Assembly (NCBI GenBank): GCA_020630065.1
Contig: JAHDCC010000008.1
Location: 91,553 to 155,552 of the forward strand
Reading direction: 5' to 3'
Length of the DNA: 64,000 nt
Origin: Acidimicrobiales bacterium
GTDB taxonomy: Bacteria > Actinomycetota > Acidimicrobiia > Acidimicrobiales > SZUA-35
A program made the translations under genes and the position numbers. The stretch's first letter is position 1. Each line of letters opens with the position of its first letter. Shown here in pieces: positions 51,820 to 60,812 of the stretch. The notes under the pieces are model-generated. The model was not told where the DNA came from. It did not search any database and saw only the letters and a list, made by a program, of their open reading frames with translations.

Positions 51820-52455
51820 ATGACTAGGACGGCAAGAAGGGCAGCCGGTTTCGGACCAAGCCACAAAAGTGTGAGCGCACTCTTGGTGACGGCAGCGATG
51901 TTGTTAAGTGCTTGCGGATCCACCCAAGCAGCCGACACACCGTCGGTCGCATCCCTCGACAATGGCGAAACAGAAACCACCGAAGGTAAAAACGACGGCG
52001 ACAACGAAGAGCCGTCAGAAGCCGACGTCGAGAAAGCACAACTGAAATACGACCAATGCATGCTCGACAACGGCGTCGACCAAGACGAACTATTCGGAGA
52101 CCTAGAAGAAGACGAAGACAGTGGTATCTCTTCAGGTCAGGTCGAATTTACCGAAGAAGACTTCGAAGAATTCGAAGCAGCGCAGGAAGAATGCCAGCCG
52201 ATCCTGGACGACGCATTCGGTGAATTTACGCTCTCACCCGAAGACGAAGCGAAACAGGCTGATGTCGAGTTGAAGTTCAACCAATGTATGGCAGACAAAG
52301 GATTCGACTTCGAGGAATCCGAGGACGGCGTCGGCATTGAACTGCCTGAGGACGTCGATATCGACAAACTCGATGAAGCCTCCAAAGAATGCAACGAAAT
52401 ATTCGAAGACGCATTCGGTTCGGTTGATGCAATCGATGACGAGGACGCCGAATGA
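51820..52455 (+). CDS. Acidic lipoprotein with duplicated cysteine-containing motif, export-operon associated
   Basis: A 211-residue lipoprotein (lipobox LLSAC) rich in Asp/Glu. Two similar units occur: KAQLKYDQCMLDNGVDQDEL...FEAAQEECQPILDDAFGEF and DVELKFNQCMADKGFDFEES...LDEASKECNEIFEDAFGSV. Each has two Cys about 45-60 residues apart, so an internal duplication with disulfides is likely. AAGGAG before the ATG supports the start. It overlaps the adaptor gene by 4 nt and is therefore the first gene of a MacA/MacB-like operon. It may be a substrate-binding or accessory lipoprotein; family not recognised. Confidence 0.72.
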   Translation: MTRTARRAAGFGPSHKSVSALLVTAAMLLSACGSTQAADTPSVASLDNGETETTEGKNDGDNEEPSEADVEKAQLKYDQCMLDNGVDQDELFGDLEEDEDSGISSGQVEFTEEDFEEFEAAQEECQPILDDAFGEFTLSPEDEAKQADVELKFNQCMADKGFDFEESEDGVGIELPEDVDIDKLDEASKECNEIFEDAFGSVDAIDDEDAE

Positions 52456-53528
52456 TGAATCTCTCAAATCGAAAAACTCTCGTCGGAGCTGTCGCTGCTG
52501 GAGTAGTAGCGGTGACCGTATTTGGAGCCGGTGCGATAGCGGTAGCCAGTTCCGACGACACCTCCAACGAGGCAACAACAGAGACGGTTGTCAAAAGAGT
52601 ATCGACCGAGAAAATAACTCGAGGAAACCTATCCGAGAAAAAGGAAGAGGTCGGAGTGATCGACCACGGCGACCCGTGGGTAGCCCCGATCCAGGCTCAA
52701 GGTGTGGTAACGAAAAGTTTGGCAAAAGGTACAGAAGTGGAAGCCGGTCAACCGCTGATCTGGGTAGCCAACAAGCCAGTCGTGTTAGCAATCGGAGAAA
52801 CCCCTCTCTACCGCGACCTGGAACTGATGAGTAAACGACTAAAAGGAGACGACGTTAAACAGCTGCAGACCTTTCTCGTCGAGCAAGGGTTCAACGATAA
52901 GAAGCGACTAGTCGCAGACGGAACCTTCGGTACCCACACAAAAGCGGCAGTTAAAGCGTGGCAGAAAAGCGTCGGCCATGAGCAGAGCGGACGGATCGAC
53001 CGAACACAACTGATCTTTCACGGCACCGCACTTCGAGTCGAATCGGAAGCACAAGTTGGGGTCGAATTCGCCGAACTATCGGTAACCGGAGCGGTGCAAC
53101 AAGTGAAGGCCGACTTCGACACCAAAAGCCGTGCATTCCTCGATGTCGGCTCGACCGTCAAACTGGAATCGGATGAAGGTGAATCGGTTGACGGGACGAT
53201 TACCGAAGTCACCTCAACCGTTGGTGACGACGGCACCCGCAAGCTCAACGTCACTATCGAACCTGGGTCACCCATCCCGAGCGAAGTCGAACGAGTCAAC
53301 GTAATAGCCAGCCGAGAATTAGCCAACGATGCCCTACTCGTTCCAGTACGGGCCGTTCTGGCATTAGCTGGCGGAGGCTACGGGCTTGAAGTTCAAACCT
53401 CGAACGGAACCGAACTACGCGAAGTCGAGCTAGGGCAAGTAGTCGACGACGTAGCGGAGATTACCGGCGACTTTAACGAAGGTGACGCAGTTGTCGTCCC
53501 TGAAGACATCACAGGTGACGACTCATGA
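52452..53528 (+). CDS. Periplasmic-adaptor-like protein with peptidoglycan-binding domain (MacA-like)
   Basis: A 358-residue protein. The N-terminal membrane anchor (LVGAVAAGVVAVTVFGAGAIAVA) is followed by a lipoyl/barrel-like adaptor part (VVTKSLAKGTEVEAGQPLIWVANKPVVLAI). A PG_binding_1 domain is inserted (GDDVKQLQTFLVEQGFNDKKRLVADGTFGTHTKAAVKAWQKSVG). The second half of the adaptor follows (VELAELSVTGAVQQ..., FLDVGSTVKLESDEGE..., LLVPVRAVLALAGGGYGLEV). It would link the ABC exporter to the cell wall, a layout known in actinobacterial MacAB-like systems. It overlaps genes on both sides by 4 nt. Confidence 0.82.
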   Translation: MMNLSNRKTLVGAVAAGVVAVTVFGAGAIAVASSDDTSNEATTETVVKRVSTEKITRGNLSEKKEEVGVIDHGDPWVAPIQAQGVVTKSLAKGTEVEAGQPLIWVANKPVVLAIGETPLYRDLELMSKRLKGDDVKQLQTFLVEQGFNDKKRLVADGTFGTHTKAAVKAWQKSVGHEQSGRIDRTQLIFHGTALRVESEAQVGVEFAELSVTGAVQQVKADFDTKSRAFLDVGSTVKLESDEGESVDGTITEVTSTVGDDGTRKLNVTIEPGSPIPSEVERVNVIASRELANDALLVPVRAVLALAGGGYGLEVQTSNGTELREVELGQVVDDVAEITGDFNEGDAVVVPEDITGDDS

Positions 53529-54298
53529 TCTCTAAATCAAAACGCATCAACGGGGTCAGTCCACCCATCAACGATGAACGCTCCACCGTGTTAGAACTGC
53601 GCCGAGTAGTCCGACAATACGAAGGTACCCCGCCGGTTCGAGCAGTAGACAACGTCGACCTGCGAATAGCTACCGGCGAACTTGTCGCAATAGTCGGACC
53701 ATCAGGGTCGGGTAAATCGACGCTACTCAACTTAATCGGCACCCTCGACCGGCCAACGTCGGGAAGGCTGTTCGTCGACGGAGTAGACACAAGTGAGCTA
53801 TCAGACTCGGCCCTGGCTGGTTTGCGTTCAGCCCGAATCGGTTTCGTCTTCCAACAGTTCCATTTGCTGAGTGGGATGACTGCGGTGGAGAACGTCGCCG
53901 CAGGACTTTTATACAGAGGCATCTCGAGAACCGAGCGCCGCAAACGAAGCACCGAAGTGTTAAAGCGGGTAGGTCTCGGTCACCGGCTATCACACCTGCC
54001 CAACAAACTGTCCGGTGGTGAACGCCAACGGGTAGCGATCGCCCGTGCCCTCGTCGGCGACCCAGCGATAGTTTTAGCCGACGAACCCACAGGAAACTTG
54101 GACTCGAAAACGTCAAACGAAATCGTCGAGCTGATGCACAGGCTCCACGCTGACGGCTCAACGATCGTAGTGATCACACACGACAAAGAGCTGGCAGCTA
54201 ACCTGCCACGACAAATATCGATCCGAGACGGCAAACTCGAAAGCGACAGCACAAACCGAACTCCACCCCTATCAGTAGTCCAAGGAGCGGGGCGATGA
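53525..54298 (+). CDS. ABC transporter ATP-binding protein, MacB/LolD type
   Basis: A 257-residue ATPase. Walker A is GPSGSGKST, the Q-loop FVFQQFHLLSGMTAVENV, the signature LSGGERQRVAIARAL, Walker B IVLADEPTGNLD and the H-loop VVITHD. The LLSGMTAVENVAAGLLYRGI segment is typical of the MacB/LolD/FtsE branch, which powers mechanotransmission rather than direct translocation. ATGA overlaps on both sides tie it to the adaptor and permease. Confidence 0.93.
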   Translation: MISKSKRINGVSPPINDERSTVLELRRVVRQYEGTPPVRAVDNVDLRIATGELVAIVGPSGSGKSTLLNLIGTLDRPTSGRLFVDGVDTSELSDSALAGLRSARIGFVFQQFHLLSGMTAVENVAAGLLYRGISRTERRKRSTEVLKRVGLGHRLSHLPNKLSGGERQRVAIARALVGDPAIVLADEPTGNLDSKTSNEIVELMHRLHADGSTIVVITHDKELAANLPRQISIRDGKLESDSTNRTPPLSVVQGAGR

Positions 54299-55518
54299 AG
54301 TCACCATTCACAAAAGGAAAAAGCGGTCCATGGAAATCGCAGCTACGACCCGGTGACGTTATCGGGACTGGGACTGTCGGACTGCGCACACGCCGAGCTA
54401 GAGCAGCGTTCACGGCAATCGGTATCGCCATCGGAATAGCATCGATGGTCGCCGTCATGGGCATATCATCTTCGAGTCGAGCCGACCTGTTGGCCGAACT
54501 CGACAGCCTTGGCACGAACCTCCTCCAAGTTCGTCCCGGCCAAAACACGTTCGGGGATTCAGTGAAGATGTCAGCCGACGCTCCTGGAATGATTCGACGA
54601 ATCGCCCCAGTCGAGGCGGCAACATCGGTCAGCGAAATAAACAAGACGGTGCAGCGCAGCGACAAAGTTCCGTCCAACACCAAAAACGGCATCACGACCT
54701 ACGGGTCTGAAGCGAACCTGGCGTCAACATTGGGGGCGAAGGCTTCATCTGGCCGAGTGCACGACAAAGCATCGGTCAAACTTCCGACAGTCGTATTGGG
54801 GTCGGTCTCAGCGGAACGGCTCGGCATCACAGACGTCGAAACAGCGCCTCGAGTTTGGATCGGAGGTAAATGGTTCGCCGTGATCGGCGTGTTAGAACCG
54901 TTACCGTTGAACCCCGAAATCGACCGCTCAGCACTAATCGGTTTAGACGTTGCCCGCAGCACATTCGATGTCAAAGGTTTGCCTTCTTCGATCTATGTGA
55001 GGACCACACCAGAGCAGGTCGAAAACGTCCGGTCGGTCCTGGCCCGAACCGCCAGCCCCGGAGCGCCGAACGAAGTATCGGTCGCCCGACCATCCGATGC
55101 GTTGGCAGCGCGAGCCGAGGTCGACAAAAACCTGCAAACCCTTCTGCTGGGCCTAGGCGGCGTCGCCCTACTAGTAGGTGGTGTCGGTATCGCCAACGTG
55201 ATGGTTATCTCCGTTATCGAGCGACGAGCCGAAATCGGCGTTCGTCGAGCCTTGGGGGCCACACGGCGTCATATCCGCAACCAATTCGTGGTCGAAAGTA
55301 CCTTGCTGTCCTTACTTGGCGGACTGCTAGGAGTAGCCGGAGGGTTTGGGGTAACCGCCTTCTACGCCAACAGTCAAGGTTGGCTGCTGGCGTTACCTGT
55401 ACAAGGAATGGTGTTCGGCGTGGTCGCCGCGCTGCTAATCGGCGCACTCGCAGGACTTTATCCGGCAGTCAGAGCCGCCAGGCTCGACCCGGCCGAAGCG
55501 GTCCGACCCGCCGCCTAA
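54295..55518 (+). CDS. ABC transporter permease, MacB/FtsX type
   Basis: A 407-residue permease with the MacB layout: a first membrane helix (AAFTAIGIAIGIASMVAVMGI), a ~230-residue extracytoplasmic MacB_PCD domain, then three helices at the C-terminus including ALLVGGVGIANVMVISVIERRAEIGVRRALGATRRHIRNQFVVEST (the conserved FtsX motif). With the adaptor it likely exports a peptide, lipoprotein or glycopeptide-like compound. It is the last gene of the operon and is followed by a terminator. Confidence 0.92.
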   Translation: MKSPFTKGKSGPWKSQLRPGDVIGTGTVGLRTRRARAAFTAIGIAIGIASMVAVMGISSSSRADLLAELDSLGTNLLQVRPGQNTFGDSVKMSADAPGMIRRIAPVEAATSVSEINKTVQRSDKVPSNTKNGITTYGSEANLASTLGAKASSGRVHDKASVKLPTVVLGSVSAERLGITDVETAPRVWIGGKWFAVIGVLEPLPLNPEIDRSALIGLDVARSTFDVKGLPSSIYVRTTPEQVENVRSVLARTASPGAPNEVSVARPSDALAARAEVDKNLQTLLLGLGGVALLVGGVGIANVMVISVIERRAEIGVRRALGATRRHIRNQFVVESTLLSLLGGLLGVAGGFGVTAFYANSQGWLLALPVQGMVFGVVAALLIGALAGLYPAVRAARLDPAEAVRPAA

Positions 55519-55520
55519 AC

Positions 55521-55568
55521 CTGCCAGGTGCTCGTCCTCATGCCTCCCGCCAGTCGAGCACCTGGCAG
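55521..55568 (+). terminator. Terminator of the MacA/MacB-like operon
   Basis: CTGCCAGGTGCTCG pairs perfectly with CGAGCACCTGGCAG (14 bp) around a 20-nt loop, starting 3 nt after the permease stop. A short pyrimidine-rich stretch follows. Confidence 0.65.
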
Positions 55569-55639
55569 CCCATTTCTCTACCACTTCTGACTTCCTTGCG
55601 TACAGCCCGGTATGATCGAAAGCCGACCGGAGGAACGTC

Positions 55640-56338
55640 TTGAAATCTAGTGAACGTGCACAAGGGTTCGTGAGCCGAGCTGATCACGCGCTGGCGGAGC
55701 CAGAGAACATGGTGCAACGCTGGGAGGAAACTATTCGGTCTAAGACCGACGAACGGCTCGTGCATTCGTTCCCGACCCCGATCGATACGGCCATCCGACG
55801 TATCCGGGAACCGCATCCACATTGGGACGCATGTGATGGGGATACGGTCCGTGTTGTTGTTCAGGCAGAAGCTTTTCAAGTGCTCCGAGTGTTGAGTGCT
55901 CATCCTTCAGGTTGGGTTCGTGAAGAAGTTGTGCGACAAATGGCGAACCTTGAATTCGGTCAGGTCGCTCCTCATCTCGCCAACCGAGTCCTCGACTTTG
56001 TTCCTTCGATACGCGAGGTTGCCCAGCCGATTGTGTGGGATGTCCTGTCGGCGCTTCTAGAGGAACGTAAAGCTAGTGGTGCGACCGACTCGTTGCCAAG
56101 TGTTGCGAACATCGTGATCGGTAAACTCATTCGTCCTCGAGCAGCTACGGTTTGTCCCGAACTGGTCCAGTTAAGTCTGGAACTAGGCAAGACAGCTGTC
56201 GACGATCGCCCGGGACGTCTACAAGAAAACGACGACCCGATGGTGGCGCTAGCCCCATATCGTCAGGTAATCAAGACCACGCCCGACCCTAAAGGCGTAG
56301 AGGCACTCGAAGCGATCATCGATTACCTGTCTACTTGA
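55640..56338 (+). CDS. Hypothetical helical (HEAT-like) protein
   Basis: A 232-residue soluble protein of alternating amphipathic helices (VVQAEAFQVLRVLSAHPSGWVREEVVRQMANLEFGQVAPHLANRVLDFVPSIREVAQPIVWDVLSALLEE), which reads like HEAT or armadillo repeats. No catalytic residues are evident. The TTG start has GGAGGAA upstream. It is convergent with the anti-sigma-like gene and has no obvious partner. Confidence 0.6.
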   Translation: MKSSERAQGFVSRADHALAEPENMVQRWEETIRSKTDERLVHSFPTPIDTAIRRIREPHPHWDACDGDTVRVVVQAEAFQVLRVLSAHPSGWVREEVVRQMANLEFGQVAPHLANRVLDFVPSIREVAQPIVWDVLSALLEERKASGATDSLPSVANIVIGKLIRPRAATVCPELVQLSLELGKTAVDDRPGRLQENDDPMVALAPYRQVIKTTPDPKGVEALEAIIDYLST

Positions 56339-56363
56339 CGATCTTCGAGAGGAAGCAGGAGCA

Positions 56364-57389
56364 TTACTTTTTCGGGGCCTGAATTTGCTGATCTTCGCCA
56401 ATTTCGGAGAAGGTGACGGTGGCGAAACCTACCCGTTGGGGGTTTGCCTCGGCCGAGGTCTCTAACGCCATATTGATCTGGACCAGTACGCCGTTTGAAG
56501 TTATGACCTCAAAGGCAGTGGCTCGGTCATCAGGCGAAGGTAGATAGGGAACCTCAATAGGCAAAGTAAAGAGCCCCTCACGGGATTCAGGACCAAGGCT
56601 ACCTCTGTGTACAACCCAGCCTTCAGCTAATGTTTGCTTGGAGTAGTTCAAATCCTGCTGCACGAAATCAATGATCGAAATGGGGTCTAGTACAGCTTCT
56701 ACCGAAATCACTGGATCGGGCTGTCCATCGACGGCACGCATAGGTTCTTCTGGGGACTCGCTCACATACAAAGTTCCGTCGAAATATGAGGCGCTCACGG
56801 TCTTGATTTCCTCGGGGTTCATTCTGCTAGACTCGATATACTGTGAAACGGTCCAGTCAGGCCCGTCTACGAATAAAATTTCGTGGGTCTCGAATTGTTC
56901 CTGGTCCTCTACTAGGGCGTGGTACGAAATGGACTCAACTTTCATCGAATCGACTGCTGATCTGTCGGCAGGGAGTTCGACAGGGGTGAGAGCGCCGAGG
57001 CGTGCCTCGATAGGTGATTGGGTAAAATCTGTCGGTCGAGGATCTATCAGAGGATCATTGGTTTGAGGTGTATCGACTGATGTAGACACAGTCTTATGGC
57101 TGTCATCACCTGTCGAATCCGCGGGGTTTGCGCTACTAGTAAAATTCGAAGTCGAGGACGTGTAGACGGCGCCTCCAACCAGAACGATGGCCGCTGCAGC
57201 GAGGCTTAAGACGAATCGATTTGGACGTCTTGAAACATCGGTACGGAGCGAATCGGTATGGGCGGCGCCCGAGGTGATACTGTCGAATAGCGAATCTCTG
57301 CTTTGAGTAGGTTGAAGAGTTTCGAGGTCTGTGTCTGCGGGAAACGGATTTATCTGTCCCCATCGTTCAATGGCGTCTTGATCTGTCAT
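56364..57389 (-). CDS. Membrane-anchored anti-sigma-factor-like protein
   Basis: A 341-residue protein with a ~60-residue cytoplasmic N-terminus, one membrane segment (FVLSLAAAAIVLVGGAVYTSS) and a large extracytoplasmic beta-rich domain. Its ATG overlaps the stop of the upstream ECF sigma gene (ATGA). This topology and position are those of an anti-sigma factor, but no zinc-binding HxxxCxxC motif is visible. It might instead be a CU044_5270-type exported protein cotranscribed with the sigma factor. Confidence 0.6.
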   Translation of the reverse strand: MTDQDAIERWGQINPFPADTDLETLQPTQSRDSLFDSITSGAAHTDSLRTDVSRRPNRFVLSLAAAAIVLVGGAVYTSSTSNFTSSANPADSTGDDSHKTVSTSVDTPQTNDPLIDPRPTDFTQSPIEARLGALTPVELPADRSAVDSMKVESISYHALVEDQEQFETHEILFVDGPDWTVSQYIESSRMNPEEIKTVSASYFDGTLYVSESPEEPMRAVDGQPDPVISVEAVLDPISIIDFVQQDLNYSKQTLAEGWVVHRGSLGPESREGLFTLPIEVPYLPSPDDRATAFEVITSNGVLVQINMALETSAEANPQRVGFATVTFSEIGEDQQIQAPKK

Positions 57390-58030
57390 CGGATTTCCTT
57401 GATCGGAATGGTCTTTGTCAGAGGTTTATGGACGTCGGCTAGGACACCGCTTTGTTTCTTGAGCGCTTTCAACAGCCGTTTCCTGGCACGATGAAGGCGA
57501 ATCTTGGCAGCGTTTTCGCTACACGAGAGAGTTAAACCAATATCGCTGTTGGAGAGTTTCTCCCACGAGGCGAGCGACAGTATTTCTTGGTCAGAAATCC
57601 GCAGACTCTTGAAGGCAGCGACGATAGTGTCTGTTGCATCGAGGGCAAGAGTTTCAGGGCCGGGTACGGTACTTTGTTCTTCGCTGCGGGCAGCGTCAGC
57701 GACGAGGCGTAGATCGACGGCATCTCTGCGTTTCGTTTTACGCCATTCGTTTCGAACGTAGTTTCTGGCTATGCCGTATAACCAAGGTCGAGCTTCGTCA
57801 TCAAGTGGCATCTCGTCGATCTTTTCCCAAGCGGTGGTGAACGTATCGCCTAGTACTTCCTCTGCCTTCGATCGACTGCTGGTTCGACGAAGGCAATACA
57901 GCCAGAGGTCGCCGTAACAGGCGTCGTAGGAGCGTCGAAATTTTGCGATTTTCACAGCTCTGGTTTCGGATTCGGAGCCAGTTGCGCTTTGGGGCTGCCA
58001 TCTAGCGGACGAGCTGCCGATAATGCCCAT
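57386..58030 (-). CDS. ECF-type RNA polymerase sigma factor
   Basis: Region 2 (FRRSYDACYGDLWLYCLRRTSSRSKAEEVLGDTFTTAWEKIDEMPLDDEARPWLYGIARNYVRNEWRKTKR) and region 4 (KSLRISDQEILSLASWEKLSNSDIGLTLSCSENAAKIRLHRARKRLLKAL) of a group 4 sigma factor are intact. The track begins at 58102; the ATG at 58030 has an AGGGG 6 nt upstream and removes 24 low-complexity residues, so it is preferred. It is coupled to the downstream membrane protein. Confidence 0.9.
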   Translation of the reverse strand: MGIIGSSSARWQPQSATGSESETRAVKIAKFRRSYDACYGDLWLYCLRRTSSRSKAEEVLGDTFTTAWEKIDEMPLDDEARPWLYGIARNYVRNEWRKTKRRDAVDLRLVADAARSEEQSTVPGPETLALDATDTIVAAFKSLRISDQEILSLASWEKLSNSDIGLTLSCSENAAKIRLHRARKRLLKALKKQSGVLADVHKPLTKTIPIKEIR

Positions 58031-58262
58031 TGTTTCCCCTGCCCTGCTCAAGTGTGTCGACGACAATGAAATATCGCCTACGTACGCCTTAGACCGTTCC
58101 ATATAATCTACCTGTCGGTTCAGTCAGACGGTTTCAAGGTTTCTTTGCGAGAAGGCAAGGGGGCTGCCGTACCTGGTCATCGTGCGTCCACTATGATTAC
58201 AGCCTTTGCTGGTTGGAACCGATGTACGTGTTTCGCATCAGAACACTCGAGGAGAAGAAAAC

Positions 58263-58991
58263 ATGGCTATTCATGGCGATCTGTCCAAATACAACGAGAT
58301 CCAAGGATCGGAGTATCATTTCAGCCTGCAGAACTCGAAGTTGTTGAAGGTCGACCTTCGTCACGGTCCCTTCGAAGCTCGGTCGGGGTCGATGGTTGCC
58401 TACCAGGGCGAAGCCACATTTGAGAACAAAGGCTCAGGCGGCGTCGGCAAAATGTTGAAGAAGGCGACGACCGGCGAAGGCGTTGACTTGATGCACGTCG
58501 GTGGAACAGGTGAAGTGTTTATCGCAGACACCGCTCAAGACATCATCATCTTGTACCTAGAAAACGACCAGGTGAGCGTCAACGGCAAAAACATTCTGGC
58601 CTTCTCATCAACTATCCAATGGGATATCCAACGCGTCGGTGGCGGCATAGCTGGCATGGTTGCCGGTGGTCTTTATAACGTGGTGCTTCAAGGCACCGGC
58701 TTTATAGCGATCAACACCGACGGCCAGCCAGTGATCCTCGATGTAGCTAGTGCGCCGACGGCCGCCGACCCGCAAGCTGCGATCATGTGGTCGGGTGGCG
58801 TGCAGATGCAAATCAAGAAAGACACAACTGGCGGTTTGAAATCGTTGGCTCGTGGCGGGTCGGGTGAAACGTTCCAAATGGCCTTTGGTGGTCAAGGGTT
58901 TGTTATGGTGCAACCTTCGGAAGGTCCTTCATTCGGTGCACCAGGTGGCGGAGGTGGCGGCGGGGGTGTTCTTGGCGCCTTAGGCGGCTAG
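58263..58991 (+). CDS. AIM24 family protein
   Basis: A 242-residue beta-rich protein of the AIM24/TIGR00266 family. SEYHFSLQNSKLLKVDLRHGPFEARSGSMVAYQGEATFENKGSGG, HVGGTGEVFIADTAQDIIILYLENDQVSVNGKNILAFSSTIQWDIQRV and the Gly-rich C-terminus (APGGGGGGGGVLGALGG) fit. The bacterial role is unknown; yeast Aim24 acts in mitochondrial membrane organisation. GAGGAG upstream sets the start at 58263; the track is 57 nt too long. Confidence 0.9.
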   Translation: MAIHGDLSKYNEIQGSEYHFSLQNSKLLKVDLRHGPFEARSGSMVAYQGEATFENKGSGGVGKMLKKATTGEGVDLMHVGGTGEVFIADTAQDIIILYLENDQVSVNGKNILAFSSTIQWDIQRVGGGIAGMVAGGLYNVVLQGTGFIAINTDGQPVILDVASAPTAADPQAAIMWSGGVQMQIKKDTTGGLKSLARGGSGETFQMAFGGQGFVMVQPSEGPSFGAPGGGGGGGGVLGALGG

Positions 58992-59022
58992 CCGCAGCTC
59001 TGCCCAGATATACAGTTCGTCT

Positions 59023-59074
59023 AAACAGGTTGTTATCAAGGGAAGGTCCCTCGATAACACCCTGTTTGCTTTTA
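59023..59074. terminator. Hairpin terminator between convergent AIM24 and anti-sigma-like genes
   Basis: AAACAGG/CCTGTTT plus TGTTATC/GATAACA and AGGGA/TCCCT form a long stem with small mismatches, followed by GCTTTT. It serves the AIM24 transcript and probably the opposite strand too. Confidence 0.75.
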
Positions 59075-60166
59075 CGATTCCGGTATCGTGACGTCGATTC
59101 TGGTGAGTTGATTCGAGTTGTTTAAGGTGAATTGGATCACTGTCGAATCGGCGCACGTTTCGCCAGACAACCAGATAGAAACTTGATCGCCGGGTGTCAA
59201 CGGGACGAAACGCCGGTTAAGGCAAACCTCACTTGGCTCTGTAGGTTTCTTCCAGCCTGGGTTGGAGAGGGTGTCAAGAAGATTTAGTTCTCCGTTCTTG
59301 CTGTTGTACGTCCATGAGGCTGGATCCTGAGGGAATTGAGCCTGCCCCTCTGAGGTTGCGTCCATTCTTTCTTGGAATTCCTCGACACAAAGCTCGAGGG
59401 TCTCCAGCTCGCAGCTCTCGGAGGTTAAACTTTGACCCCCCGCAGACTTCTCATAAGTATCTGTTCCGTTGGAGGCCAAGAACGTGAAGTTCTCATCGAG
59501 ACTGACTTGATCGAGTTTGCCTGCAGCTAGATCATCAAAATACTGTTGAGCGAGATCTTGGGATTCACTCCCTCCGGCTTGCCAGCAATACTCGTTGTCC
59601 CCGATATCAAACCGATCGACCTCTGGTAGAGCTTCGCCTCTAGCCACTATCTCTTCAACATCTGTCGACCATACCCATGCCTGAATTGGTGACGGTGGTG
59701 GGTCTTCGTCTAGAAGCGTTTCCTCTTCCCCGACGTTGTCTATAGTTTCGGGGTTGTTAGCGAATACTCCGTTGAGTTCTTCGATGAGTGTTCTGACTTC
59801 TGACGATGTTTCCTGCGCCCCGGGGGCTACCCACATGGTCAACGCAACCTGACAACCTTCGGTGGCGTTGCGGCCGTCGAATGTTGCAGTAGTGCTATCA
59901 GGCTCCGATTCACCTTCGGTGGCTGCAACGGTCTGGCCTTGTCGGAGTTGGGTTGATCCTATTGTCACCACACCGACCATTGCTGCCGCTGCGAGCAAGC
60001 CGGCCCCGAACCGTCTCTGCTTCTTTGCTCGTTGATTCCGGTTCACTAGTTCGGATATCGAGTGGCGGAAGTTGAGGGGTGCCTCAACGTTAGATGCTTG
60101 ACTTAAGAGACGTTTCCGAAGCTTGTCTTCAACGGTTTCTGGCAAGTCTTGGTCATCGAATGTCAC
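59072..60166 (-). CDS. Membrane-anchored anti-sigma-factor-like protein
   Basis: A 364-residue protein. The ~50-residue cytoplasmic segment (LPETVEDKLRKRLLSQASNVEAPLNFRHSISELVNRNQRAKKQRR) leads to one membrane helix (FGAGLLAAAAMVGVVTIGS). An extracytoplasmic part with several cysteines follows, including an early MTMWVAPGAQETSSEVRTLIEELNGVF block, a form that resembles FtsX-like extracytoplasmic segments. Its start overlaps the sigma gene's stop (ATGA). No zinc anti-sigma motif is seen, so the role is inferred from position and topology. Confidence 0.6.
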   Translation of the reverse strand: MTFDDQDLPETVEDKLRKRLLSQASNVEAPLNFRHSISELVNRNQRAKKQRRFGAGLLAAAAMVGVVTIGSTQLRQGQTVAATEGESEPDSTTATFDGRNATEGCQVALTMWVAPGAQETSSEVRTLIEELNGVFANNPETIDNVGEEETLLDEDPPPSPIQAWVWSTDVEEIVARGEALPEVDRFDIGDNEYCWQAGGSESQDLAQQYFDDLAAGKLDQVSLDENFTFLASNGTDTYEKSAGGQSLTSESCELETLELCVEEFQERMDATSEGQAQFPQDPASWTYNSKNGELNLLDTLSNPGWKKPTEPSEVCLNRRFVPLTPGDQVSIWLSGETCADSTVIQFTLNNSNQLTRIDVTIPES

Positions 60167-60711
60167 TTGAGCACCTCCTTAAGTTCGGCCAACGCACGAT
60201 GGGTGGCTGACCGAACCGTTCCTTCAGGTATCCCCAAGATTTCAGCAATCTCGGGAGTGGTATATCCGACGTAGTAGCGCAGCACCAGAATCTCTCGACG
60301 TTGTTGACTGATCCCGGCCAAAACATCGTCGAGGGGGATTTCAGTGTGGGTATTGGTCTGAACTGGTCTGAGACGACGTAATAACCGTCGGTCCCTTGAA
60401 CCTTGTCGTTGCATGTCTCGGCAACGGTTGATCGTTGCGGTCCGGAGGAACCCTCCAGGGTTTCGTATCGTCTCGAACTGGTCGAGCAATTTCGCAAATA
60501 CGTCCTGGACTGCTTCCTCGGCCAAAGATTGGGAACCGAGAAGCAGGGTTGCCCAGCGAAGCATCTTCAAGTGTTCGTCTCGAAAAACCTCTTCAAATGA
60601 GCGATTGCGATCGCTAGACAAAACAGCACTAACCCCAGCTTCGGGTCCGTTGTTGGCATGTGGCTGGTCTACTGCCATGGCGAGACGATTGGCATGAAAT
60701 GTTGGTGCCAT
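60163..60711 (-). CDS. ECF-type RNA polymerase sigma factor (SigE-like)
   Basis: A 182-residue group 4 sigma factor: region 2 FRDEHLKMLRWATLLLGSQSLAEEAVQDVFAKLLDQFETIRNPGGFLRTATINRCRDMQR and region 4 LAGISQQRREILVLRYYVGYTTPEIAEILGIPEGTVRSATHRALAELKEVLK. It resembles the SigE/Sig-70 subgroup found with membrane anti-sigma proteins. The ATG at 60711 lies very close to a possible ECF promoter. It is translationally coupled to the membrane protein downstream. Confidence 0.92.
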   Translation of the reverse strand: MAPTFHANRLAMAVDQPHANNGPEAGVSAVLSSDRNRSFEEVFRDEHLKMLRWATLLLGSQSLAEEAVQDVFAKLLDQFETIRNPGGFLRTATINRCRDMQRQGSRDRRLLRRLRPVQTNTHTEIPLDDVLAGISQQRREILVLRYYVGYTTPEIAEILGIPEGTVRSATHRALAELKEVLK

Positions 60712-60720
60712 ACAGTATAT

Positions 60721-60746
60721 GACGTCGTATCACGCTGTTCCGCTCC
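60721..60746 (-). promoter_or_regulatory. Possible ECF-type autoregulatory promoter of the second sigma gene
   Basis: On the minus strand GGAGCG (60746-60741) and CGTC (60724-60721) are 16 nt apart, similar to GGAAC-N16-CGTC used by many ECF sigma factors; an overlapping GGAAC is also present but too close. It would place the transcript start at or near the ATG (leaderless). Confidence 0.3.
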
Positions 60747-60812
60747 ACAAAATGTGAGAAATTTGTGGGCAGCGCCGAGTTAGCGATGCATGGAAGCTGC
60801 TAGAACTTCGGC

